From positions 29,220,001-29,284,000 of the forward strand of contig NC_081818.1 in the NCBI RefSeq assembly GCF_030704535.1: 64,000 nt of DNA, in the 5' to 3' direction. This DNA comes from Vitis vinifera. Lineage: Eukaryota; Streptophyta; Magnoliopsida; Vitales; Vitaceae. A program made the position numbers and the translations under genes. Positions 11,469-20,983 of this stretch are shown in pieces. Positions within the stretch are counted from its first letter, which is position 1. Each line of letters starts with the position of its first letter. The notes beneath the pieces are model-generated. The model had not been told where the DNA came from, searched no databases, and saw nothing but the letters and a program-made list of their open reading frames with translations.

Positions 11469-12928
11469 TGATTCCGTGAAAATCCAGTCGGGTCTTTTAA
11501 TCAAAAACATTTATAAAACCTATGACCTCATACTAGCGTAGCAAAGCTACTATAGCATAGTGGTTCTAGGGTCGAACTCTGGGATGAGTTTTCATTCTAC
11601 CAGTGATATACTCAAGATTAGAAATTGAATTTGGTGATTTCCTTTGTTAAAAACTTTAAGTTTAAAAGAAAATAAAATTTGTTTTGAAAGGTGTTTGAAA
11701 CTAAACTAACATAAAACTAAGTAAAAATGGAAGAAAGAAAGTTTCCCGGAGTAGAGGTTGCTAGGATCAAGTTCAAAATGCAAAGTGGGAAATTCCGGAT
11801 TTTTCTTCTACAACAGCATAAAGGATGGTTGTTTCCCGAACCGGTATAGGTTTAACAATGAAGATTTAATCCATAAAAAGTCAATAGAAATGGTAGTCAA
11901 GTTCCATTAATGGCTTTAGACACTGTGGGTCTTCACCTTGAGCCACATTCCAATGGCTCGTACATGATAACTAATGGACTGATATCGATCTAGCAATAAG
12001 CATCCACAGAGACCTGAAGCTTACCATGTATTGGCCATTCAAAGTGATTCTAAGGGATTTAAAGCAAAACTTTAGATTTAAAAGCCATTTATGAACTCCA
12101 ACTACCTGTATTTAATGCACGAGAGTTTTCCACTTTAGCATTTGGACTTTTCACCTAGCTTCCTTTACTCCAAGAAACTAAAAGTTTAGCCTCTCATCCT
12201 CTGGGAAAACATAGTCAGAGGTTGTTTGGCTTCCAAGAAAAAGAAAATAGTAGAGAGAAAAGGAAAACGAGAGAGCTCTGTATTTCACTAAGTGTAAAAT
12301 GTAACATCTTGTCGAGAAATGATTTCCACCCCTCTTATAGTCTTTACAAAAGCAAAGCTTGTGATTGGTTAGTTACAAGGATAAAAAAGGAAATTACATA
12401 AAAAAAATACATAAGAAAAGATCTAAAGTGGAGTCAGCAAAAACAGAGGAGAATTCACACCACGCATGGGCTGGTGCGAATTTCGCACAAGCAGGGGTGT
12501 TGTGCGAATTTCAAGGTGTTGTGCGAATTTGGAGCAGTTGTCTTCCAAAGGCCATATCTTCCTCATTTCAGCTCCAAATCGTACACAGTTTGAAGCGTTG
12601 GATTCTTAACTTCTTGAGCTTTGAAATAGTATATAGCGTGTAGAAAATGGACTTCGTAAAGTGCTCCAAAAGTGCGAAGGAAGATTGTAGCTGTTGTCCT
12701 CTGTTTTCTTCACTTTGCTTGTTTTTCCTCTTTGCTTTTCTCCTTTACTTGGCTTGTCTTAATGATCCAAAAAGCTGTCAAAACACTAAAAATAGCCACA
12801 AATATGATTAGAAGTCATTACTAGGTCCTTAACATGCCAATTGGAATAATGATGAAGAACTACTACACAAAAGTGCTTAAAACATAATGAATTAAAGGTG
12901 CAAAATAACACTTTTTGGGTAGTAATCA
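11469..12928. mobile_element. Solo LTR-like insertion, 1,460 bp
   Basis: This segment splits the GC-rich repeat. It begins TGATT and ends AATCA (perfect 5-bp inverted ends, TG...CA). Flanking 5-mers are gctgc (11464-11468) and actgc (12929-12933), a target duplication with one difference. It has no internal coding domain and no second copy nearby, so a solo LTR left by recombination is the best reading. It contains phrases such as ctagggtcgaactctggga that look like known plant LTR sequence, but I cannot name the family. Confidence 0.65.
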
Positions 12929-13025
12929 ACTGCTAGTGCTGGTTTCAAGCGCTTTAGGCGCCCATTCCGAGCACCATTTAGCAACATTCTGAGCATCATT
13001 CAGCCCTCATTCCAAGCCTGTGAAT
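12929..13025. repeat. GC-rich degenerate repeat in Copia-1 leader (right part)
   Basis: Resumes the motif seen at 11095-11468 (gctggtttcaagcgctttag, ggcgcccattccgagcacc) after the solo LTR, showing that the two were once continuous. Confidence 0.65.
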
Positions 13026-13190
13026 GAGGGAATCGGGCTGCACTCCGGTGGATGCAGCCCATCCCATTGGCTGCGACATGCATGGCGCTGTTGGGGATGA
13101 AGCAGTCCACGGGTGGCAGAAAATTAGGAAGATGGGTTTGTGTGGAGAACCTAGAGAGAGATTGGATTTCCAATGAAGCCCACTAACGAA

Positions 13191-13331
13191 ATTGGGCTCA
13201 TTAGTTAAATGAATGGGCAGTGACCCATTTTACAAAATTAAGGGCTTTGGGTATTAAAAAAATGGTAATTGGGCTCATTAGTTAAATGCATGGGCAGTGG
13301 CCCATTTTACAAAATCAAGGGCTTTGTGTAT
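13191..13331. repeat. 77-bp tandem repeat, two copies
   Basis: attgggctcattagttaaat at 13191 recurs at 13268 with the following gggcag(t)ggcccattttacaaaat sequence. It lies in the Copia-1 leader intron. Confidence 0.8.
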
Positions 13332-13677
13332 TGGGCCATGAATTAAATAAGAAATTTAGGCCTATTTAGGTTCTAATGGCCCGGTCATGAATTACTTTTT
13401 ATTGGGTTTTGAATTGATTAAGTTTTATATGGATTTAGGCACCCTTTCATAATCTAAAATCCTTTAAAATTAATTCTGAATTATATGTGATCCTTTATAC
13501 ATGCATATTAAATCATTAATTTTAATGTTTGTATGTATAAAATGTAGCTTAATCTTGTGTTATATATATTAAATGTTGTAGCTATTGATGCATGCAAATT
13601 TTATCTAAATTGTATAAGATATATTAAAATATATATATCATATATTCTTAATGTCTAGTGAACCATATAATTTTTTA

Positions 13678-14041
13678 ATAATTAAGGAATAGCCACAGCA
13701 ACCTTAATTATATAAAAATATATATTAAGTAAATCTGGATCACATTATGGACATTAATTGTAATTAATTATATGAATATGACGATTTTACCCCATAGGGA
13801 TTTCATTATATTTATATAATTAATTAGGATAAAATATTAATATTAATTTTCCTAATTTACCCACAGGAGTTGGGAATAATTAATTTAATAGGTTTATCAT
13901 AAAGCTTATAGATAGAAAAATATCAAACCATATTCATAATAAATTTCATAATTAAATAAAATAGTTTGATAAAGTTTATCATAAAGATAAAGAATTTTAT
14001 TGAATTAAAGATTTAGCCCACAGACAATTTTTAATAAAATT
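13678..14041 (+). other. Array of four stem-loops with CCCACAG-like loops (Copia-1 leader)
   Basis: Four AT-rich stems each present a similar GC core in the loop. (1) 13678-13687 with 13702-13711, 10 bp perfect, loop containing gccacag. (2) 13761-13773 with 13814-13826, 13 bp perfect, long loop containing ccccatagg. (3) 13842-13852 with 13873-13884, 11 bp with one bulge, loop containing cccacagg. (4) 13993-14001 with 14033-14041 plus inner 14007-14013 with 14026-14032, loop containing gcccacag. They end about 90 bases before the gag acceptor. AT stems form easily here, so stem evidence is modest; the recurring loop core is the stronger part. Confidence 0.5.
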
Positions 14042-14134
14042 AGATTCAATTTTTTAGCATGTTCTACATTGGTAAAACATGAATTTAAATTAAAGCCTCA
14101 GTTTTTAATAAGTTTGTAATATTTTTTTATGCAG

Positions 14135-17100
14135 TTTTACCTAGCATATTTGATATTCGTTGTGAGGTTCCCAAACTTAGGAGAGATAACTTTAAGATAT
14201 GGAAGGAGAGAATTCTTCTTCATTTAGGGTGCATGGACATAGATTATGCTATAAGGAAAGATGAACCACATAAGATCACTGATACCAGCACACCTGAACA
14301 AATTTTATTGTACGAACGCTAGGAGAAATCTAATCGCCTTAGTGTGATGTACATTAAGACAAAAATTAGTGCTGGCATACGTGGTTCAATCGAGCAACAT
14401 GAGAATGTCCGTGAATTGCTAAAGGCTATTGACGAGCAATTCGTCACTTCAGATAAAGCCTTGGCAAGCACCCTAATTATGAAGTTCACATCCTTGAAGC
14501 TCACCGGTATAAGAGGTGTGCGTGAACATATCATGGAGATGAGGGACATTGTGGCTCAATTGAAGAAACTCGAGGTAGAAATGTCTGAATCTTTCTTGGT
14601 GCACTTTATCCTTAACACTCTTCCACCTCAGTATGGACCTTTCAAAATCTCTTACAACACACATAAGGATAAGTGGTCTATCAATGAATTGATGACCATG
14701 TGTGTTCAATAGGAAGGAAGGTTAATGATGGAACAAGGAGAAAGTGCCATGCTGGTGACGCAAAGGAAATGAAAGAAAGGAAAATCTCAAGCCAGTCAGA
14801 AAGGGAAGCAACAAATTTCTCCTAAATCTGACATTAAGAAAGACGAAAAGTGTTTTTTCTGTAAAAAGAAAGGACACGTGAAGAAGAAATGTCTGAAATT
14901 TCAGAATTGGCTTGAGAAGAAAGGTAACCCTACCTCATTTGTTTGCTATGAATCTAATATGGTTAATGTAAACACCAACACATGGTGGATTGATTCTGGA
15001 TCTACAATCCACATTTCAAATTCCTTGCAAGGTATGCAAAACCTAAGGAAGCCAGTGAAAAATGAGCAATTCATCTTATCCGGAAACAAGATGGGCTCGC
15101 ATGTGGAAGCAATAGGGACATGTTATTTAACTTTATATGGTGGTTTTATTTTGGAATTGCAAAGGACCTTTTATGTACCAAGTTTCTCACGAAACTTGAT
15201 TTCAGTTTCTAGACTTGTATCGTTTGGATATTCCTTTCATTTTTCAGAAACATCTTTCAGTTTGATTTATAAATTTGATTGTGTTGGGAATGGTATCTTG
15301 CCTGATGGTCTTTATTGTATATTCTTACAAAATGATACCGCTCATAATTCATTACATGTCCAAACTGGCATTAAGAGATGTGTTGTAAAAGATGATTCCT
15401 CTACATTGTGGCACCGGAGATTAGGTCATATCTCCATAGATAGAATCAAAAGATTGGTGAATGATGGGGTACTTAGTACTCTAGATTTTACTGACTTTGA
15501 GACTTGTGTGGACTGCATTAAGGGTAAGCAGACCAATAAGTCAAAGAGAGGTGCTACTAGGAGTTCCACCATACTAGAGATCATACATACTGATATATGT
15601 AGTCTTGACATGGACTCTCATGGTCAGAAATACTTCATCTCTTTCATAGATGATTTCTCACGATACATGTATCTCTACATACTTCATAATAAACATGAAG
15701 CTTTAGATACCTTTAAAGTCTTCAAGGCAGAAGTAGAGAAACAATATGGTAAACAAATTAAGATTATGAGATCAAATAGAAGTGGAGAATATTATGGTAG
15801 ATACTTGGAAGATGGACAATCACCTGGGCCATTTGCGAAGTTTCTTCAAGAGCATGGGATTGTTGCCCAATACACCATGCCTAGTTCTCCAGACCAAAAT
15901 GGTGTAGCGGAAAGAAGAAACTGAACTTTATTGGACATGGTGAGGAGTATGCTTAGTAGCTCAAAACTTCCTAAATTCTTATGGACTGAAGCACTTAAGA
16001 CAGCTGTGTACATATTAAACCGAGTTCCAACCAAGGCTGTCCCAAAAACGCCATTTAAGTTATTGAAAGGTTGGAAATCGAGTTTACGACATATGCGCGT
16101 TTGGGGATGCTCGTTTGAAGTGAGAATTTATAATCCACAAGAGAAGAAACTGGACCCAAGGACTATTAGTGGGTATTTCATTGGATATGCTGAAAAGTCC
16201 AAGGGGTACAGATTTTATTGTCCATCTCACAACACTAGGATTGTGGAATCAAGAAATGCTAAATTTCTTGAATATGACTTGGTCGGTGGGAGCGATCAAT
16301 TTAGAAACATAGTTTCTGATATTGATCATACAGAGTCTCAACCTTCCACTTCAAGCGATAGATTGTTTATTGTTCATAACACCCCTCAAGTACAAACGGG
16401 TGTTGAACGAACAATTGATGAAGTTCAACCAGTCATTGAAGTTCCACAAGTTGTTGACAACATTCCTATAAACCAAGTTGATCAGGAGTTGCCTAACACT
16501 TCTGAACAACAAGTTGAACCTCATACTTCCTCGGAAGATATTGGTGCAACCTTAAGAAGGTCTGCTCGAACTAAGAGGTCAGCAATTCCTAGTGATTATG
16601 TAGTGTATCTATAAGAATTTGACTACAATATAGGAGCCGAAAATGATCCAGAATCATTTTCACAAGCCATGAGTTGCAAAGAATTAGAATTGTGGTACAA
16701 TGCCATGAAGGATGAGATGAGTTCCATGAGGTGCAACGATGTTTGGGACCTTGTTGAGTTGCCTAATGGTGTAAAAACCATTGGTTGTAAATGGGTTTTT
16801 AAGACAAAGAAAGACTCATCAGGCAACATTGAGAGATACAAGGCCAGACTTGTTGCAAAGGGGTTCACTCAAAAAGAAGGAATCGATTACACGGAAACCT
16901 TTTCTTCTGTATCTAAAAAGGATTCCTTGCGCATTATATTGGCATTAGTAGCCCACTTTGATTTAGAATTGCAACAAATGGATGTGAAAACAACATTTCT
17001 TAATGGAGAGCTAGAGGAGGAGGTTTACATGAAACAACCTGAAGGATTCCCCTCTAGTGATGGTGAGCAATTGGTTTGTAAGCTTAAGAAATCCATATAC

Positions 17101-18209
17101 GGTTTGAAACAAGCATCCCGCCAATGGTATTTAAAATTCCATAACATAATTTCTTCATTTGGTTTTGTTGAAAATGTTATGGATCAATGCATATACCTTA
17201 AGGTTAGTGGGAGTAAAGTTTGTTTTCTTGTTTTATACGTGGATGACATCTTACTTGCAACCAATGATAAGGGTTTACTTCATGAGGTGAAACAATTCCT
17301 CTCTAAAAATTTTGACATGAAGGATATGGGTGAGGCATCTTATGTCATTGCATTAAGATCCATAGAGACAGATTTAAAGGTATCTTAGGTTTGTCTCAAG
17401 AAACCTATATCAATAAAGTTTTAGAGAGATTTCGGATGAAGAATTGTTCACCTAGTGTTTCCCCTATAGTGAAGGGTGATAAGTTCAATCTGAACCAATG
17501 CCCGAAAAATGATCTTGAGAGGGAATAGATGAAGAACATTCCATATGCTTCTGCAGTCGGAAGTTTGATGTATGCTCAGGTCTGCACAAGGCCTGACATT
17601 GCATTTGCTGTTGGAACGTTAGGACAGAGTAACCCAGGTATAGACCATTGGAAAGCTGCAAAGAAAGTGATAAGATATCTTCAAGGAACCAAAGATTACG
17701 AGCTTATGTACAGACGAACAAGCAATTTAAAGGTAGTTGGCTACTCAGATTCAGACATTGCTAACTGTGTTGATTCACGTAAATCAACATCTGGATACAT
17801 TTTTATATTGGCCGGTGGAGCTATATCTTGGAAGAGCGTTAAGCAAACCATGACTGCTACTTCTATTATGGAAGTTGAGTTCATATCTTGTTTTGAGGCT
17901 ACTTCACATGGTGTATGGCTCAAGAGTTTCATTTCTGGACTTAGAGTTATGGATTCAATATCTAGGCCATTGAGTATATATTGTGACAATTCAGCTGCAG
18001 TCTTTATGGCAAAGAACAATAAAAGTGGAAGTCGAAGCAAGCACATTGACATTAAGTATCTAGCCATAAGAGAACGTGTTAAAGAAAAGAAAGTGGTCAT
18101 TGAGCACATTAGCACTAAATTGATGATTGTTGATCCTTTGACTAAGGGCATGCCACCGTTCAAATTCAAGGATCATGTAATGAACATGGGACTTAGTTCC
18201 CTTATGTAG
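14135..18209 (+). pseudogene. Copia-1 gag-pol, degenerate
   Basis: Reads as one former polyprotein. Gag runs to about 14890 and ends in an intact CCHC knuckle (CFFCKKKGHVKKKC). The protease has WWIDSGS near 14985. A GAG-pre-integrase segment (LWHRRLGHIS, 15408) is followed by an integrase core ([21 protein letters not shown]), reverse transcriptase with YVDDILL (about 17236) and RNase H (YSDSDIANC, IYCDNSAAV). Damage: TAG 14320-14322, TAG 14710-14712, TGA 14770-14772, TGA 15922-15924, TAA 16612-16614, a frameshift before 17388, TAG 17526-17528 and a small in-frame deletion after GTLG. Several stops are explainable as C-to-T or G-to-A changes. There is no ATG at the head of the frame; see the LTR mini-exon. 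The protein would copy and integrate the element, but this copy cannot. Confidence 0.92.
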
Positions 18210-18503
18210 TTTTTATTGTACAAACTCTTATTATGATGTTTTCTCATATTGATGTGCACCTTTATTTAATTTTGAGAAAATTCAACTTCATTGGACCAAG
18301 AATGAACATAGGGTTTATTCATTAAGTAATATTAATATTGCCACAAAGTAAAATGTTAAGAAATGAATGCATTGTAATACATGGAAGATAATACTCGTTA
18401 TATAGAGGACTTATCGCCATGATTCATGTATTTGTTACTTAATATGGATAATTGATGGATTAAGATAGGACATTAAGTTAAAGGTGTGGACCAAGTGGGA
18501 GAA

Positions 18504-18873
18504 TGTTATCACCACCCCATGTCGTCTCCACGTTCACCACCATGAAGGGGTGATTTTGAAGTGGTCACACCCACGTCCTCCACCATAATCGCACTTTTTC
18601 CATTGCGTTAAAGGAGGGTGTGGCAAATCTGTAGAGACGTGGTATGATGGGAAGCCACGCATATATATTTCACATATGGTCCCGAACTCGTGATCTACCG
18701 TTTTTCTTTCTTCAGTAATAGACCATCCATAGGAGATCATCAGAGTTTGGAAACCGATTACAGCAACTTGAATCAATGGCTGGAGGTAAGTAGACTATGC
18801 CTAGTCTTTTACAGATTCAGTTCATCTTGCAAGTATTAATTTTGAATTGAATGTATCATATGAATTTCTCACA
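18504..18873 (+). repeat. Copia-1 3' LTR
   Basis: 370 bp, the same length as the 5' LTR, with about ten substitutions. The ATG mini-exon and the GTAAGT donor are unchanged. It is followed directly by the tatac target duplication and the remaining half of PQQ exon 3. Confidence 0.93.
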
Positions 18874-19996
18874 TATACCACTTGACATCTCCTGTGTCCA
18901 AATCAAATGCCAAGATTGAATCCGAGTGGTTTTCAGGCTCAACGAATTGGTCAGGCTCAGTAGGGACAGTCTGGTTATTTTCCATTTCCTGGCACTCACG
19001 TACATGCAAAGGAGCTGAATATAGGTTCCCAGTGGCAACATACACAAGGTTCCTTAGACATCAATGGAAGGGCCGCTTCCCCTGATACCTGCCCCCGCAT
19101 ACTCTCCCATTCCTCCACCATTGTCAGGCAATGTCAAGGTCTTCCACAATATGGCACCTGATTTCGTGTCTAATTTGCAGAGGCTACCCCGGAATGTGCA
19201 GCAGTGCTCCTGGTCAGAGGCTTCTTCTAGTGAAGATGTCCCAACATAGAAATCCCTAAAGAAAAATAATAATGCATATTAGACTCAATAGTGCTTTTTT
19301 CCTGATAACATTTCTCTAAACCTTAGCAAGATATACATTGTTGGTCTATTACTTAAACGGTATTTTAAAAATGGTATCAGAGCAACATCCTAAAGTTTTT
19401 GTAGTTCAACTATTCAGCCCTAAAATTTTCATTTCAACTTGTACCAATCAGTTCAGAAAAATATGTTCATATTTCAACCAGTTTCCTCATTGTTATCTTA
19501 AGCCTAAACTATAATTTGATTAATTGTTCCTTTCCTTTATACAACAGGTCATACAAGAAATTGTGTTTCAAAGTCTAATAAGCTGCTGATAAACACTACC
19601 TGCTATATATATGAAAAGATTAATCTAACTTAATCACAAAGTCAATGGCTGAATTTATGTATACCCATTGCCCAAATTGTAGTTTCTTAATGTTGACCAA
19701 CTGATATGACATGATCAAGGCTTAGTATATGGTAAACTTACCAGTTATAAAAAGTTCCCGACACGGCAACAAGACTTGCAGGATGATTATCCAGCCTAGT
19801 AGACCACCCCAGCATCCCTGTTGCTCGTTCAACACCAATGACAACACAAGGTCCATAGATTCCAATAATCAGCAGGTCACCCGCGATGGTCGGAGTTGAT
19901 CTTGAAACAGTCCCGTTCAAATTAGCAAGGACCCCAGTTGCATTAAGGCCAGTTAACTCGTGCTAGTTCTTCTTCCATACAAGAGATCCATCCGAT

Positions 19997-20983
19997 ATTA
20001 ATTTAATAAGAGAACTTAATATATTTTTATTTGTCAGATGCTGGGTATCTTCAATTTGCTGGGACAAAAACACTCAGCCCAGGAGTTAATTTATTTTGGG
20101 TTTGAGCCCCAACTGTGCCAGCCCTCATGATGTCTAGTTGGGCCCATGAGAAGTGGACCTATAAACTTGATATTTTTCATAATCTTGTCAGGGGGGACAA
20201 AAAGAACATATGATAGAAAATAATCAAAAGAATTATTCAATTAAGAAATCTGAAAAGTTGATGGGCAGAACATTGGATACTTACACTGAAAGAGGGAAAG
20301 TGATGAGAGTGCAATTGGGATGTGTTTGGGTATCTCAAGTTACATTCAACACCCAGAAGCATGTCACATGAGCAAGTGGATGCAAAGGCACATGACTCTC
20401 ATGTTGCAACTGATAAGTTACTCAATTGTTCATTGAAAATAGATAAAGTCACACCTTAGAAGTGGTGGGTTTCTTTTTTCCTTTCTTTTCTTTTTTCTTT
20501 CCCATCCCCCCATTTTTTTTCTTTTTGCTTATTTGGCCCTCATAACCGAAAAATAAAATGAGAGAAAACGAAGATGAAAATGAGAGACATCAACTAAAAA
20601 GGAAGCTAAAAGGAAAAGTTAAACATTGTTATCTTGATATAAAACAACATTACTTTAATATATTATTACAGATCATCCAAAAAATTCCTCCCTTAAGACA
20701 AAGCATATAATAGTTTTTTTATTTAAAAAAAAATATCATTATTGGTCCCACTATCAGAAAATGCCTAGTGAAGAATCTTGGCAGTCCAAGTGCACCTTGC
20801 TAAGTCTAGACAACTGGCTCATGCTTTCAGATTTCACCATCTCCCTCCATTTGGACTTTTGCAATAATTCCTCTGTTCAATACTAATCTCAATTTTCTTC
20901 CTCTGACTAACTTTGATATACCTATATATAACCCCCTTTGGCATTCAGAAAGCTTCCAAGAAGAGGCTTTGGATCTTATTTTG
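19997..20983. other. Intergenic region upstream of the aldose epimerase gene
   Basis: No coding exon recognised. There is a pyrimidine-rich tract near 20460-20530. The last 100-150 bases should be the promoter of the epimerase gene: tatatataacccc near 20920-20935 is a possible TATA region about 50 bases before its ATG. The breakpoint that truncates PQQ gene B lies at about 19996. Confidence 0.5.

Larger units (their letters stand above)
10861..14134 (+). promoter_or_regulatory. Copia-1 ATG mini-exon (10861-10870) and leader intron (10871-14134)
   Basis: In the 5' LTR an ATG is followed seven bases later by the donor GTAAGT (10871). The gag frame has no upstream ATG and opens after a T-rich acceptor ending tatgcag at 14134. 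The mini-exon leaves one base of a codon, and the acceptor supplies the other two, so splicing gives an in-frame start. Unspliced, the ATG reads only five codons to a TAG. The intron would be 3,264 bp now, including the 1,460-bp solo LTR, and removes the primer-binding site. The same arrangement occurs independently in Copia-2. Splicing is inferred from sequence only. Confidence 0.65.
10589..18873 (+). mobile_element. Copia-1: full-length but inactive Copia LTR retrotransposon, with a nested solo LTR
   Basis: Two 370-bp LTRs (10589-10958 and 18504-18873) start TGTTAT and end CTCACA. They are flanked by identical 5-bp target duplications, tatac, at 10584-10588 and 18874-18878. A tRNA-iMet-type primer site lies at 10961-10972 and a purine tract (aagtgggaga) before the 3' LTR. 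The domain order Gag, protease, integrase, reverse transcriptase, RNase H is that of Copia. By eye the LTRs differ at about ten positions (2-3 percent), so the insertion is fairly recent. Gag-pol carries several stops and a frameshift. The element interrupts exon 3 of PQQ gene B and has itself been hit by a solo LTR at 11469-12928. Confidence 0.93.
9895..19996 (-). pseudogene. PQQ/beta-propeller gene B, 5'-truncated and split by Copia-1
   Basis: Tandem paralogue of gene A on the same strand. Surviving pieces: part of exon 2 (19996-19742), exon 3 in two halves (19255-18874 and 10588-10405) and exon 4 (10340-9895). Copia-1 sits in exon 3 with a tatac duplication on both sides. Exon 4 still shows propeller features (GGGTWGAATDGKRVYTN, ASGWVAMDTDNGKILW). 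Further damage: sequence before 19996 (signal peptide and first blades) is absent; TAG at 19963-19965; frameshift near 19055-19075 after GPSIDV; TAG for Trp at 10411-10413; TAA at 10072-10074; and a frameshift near the C-terminus. The natural stop is probably TGA at 9895-9897. It cannot make a functional protein. The GT at 10404-10403 and AG at 10342-10341 show the old intron. Confidence 0.85.

Noticed and set aside
20969..20983. Upstream extension of the epimerase start
   Set aside because: The first codon there is TTG; ATG at 20984 starts a good signal peptide.
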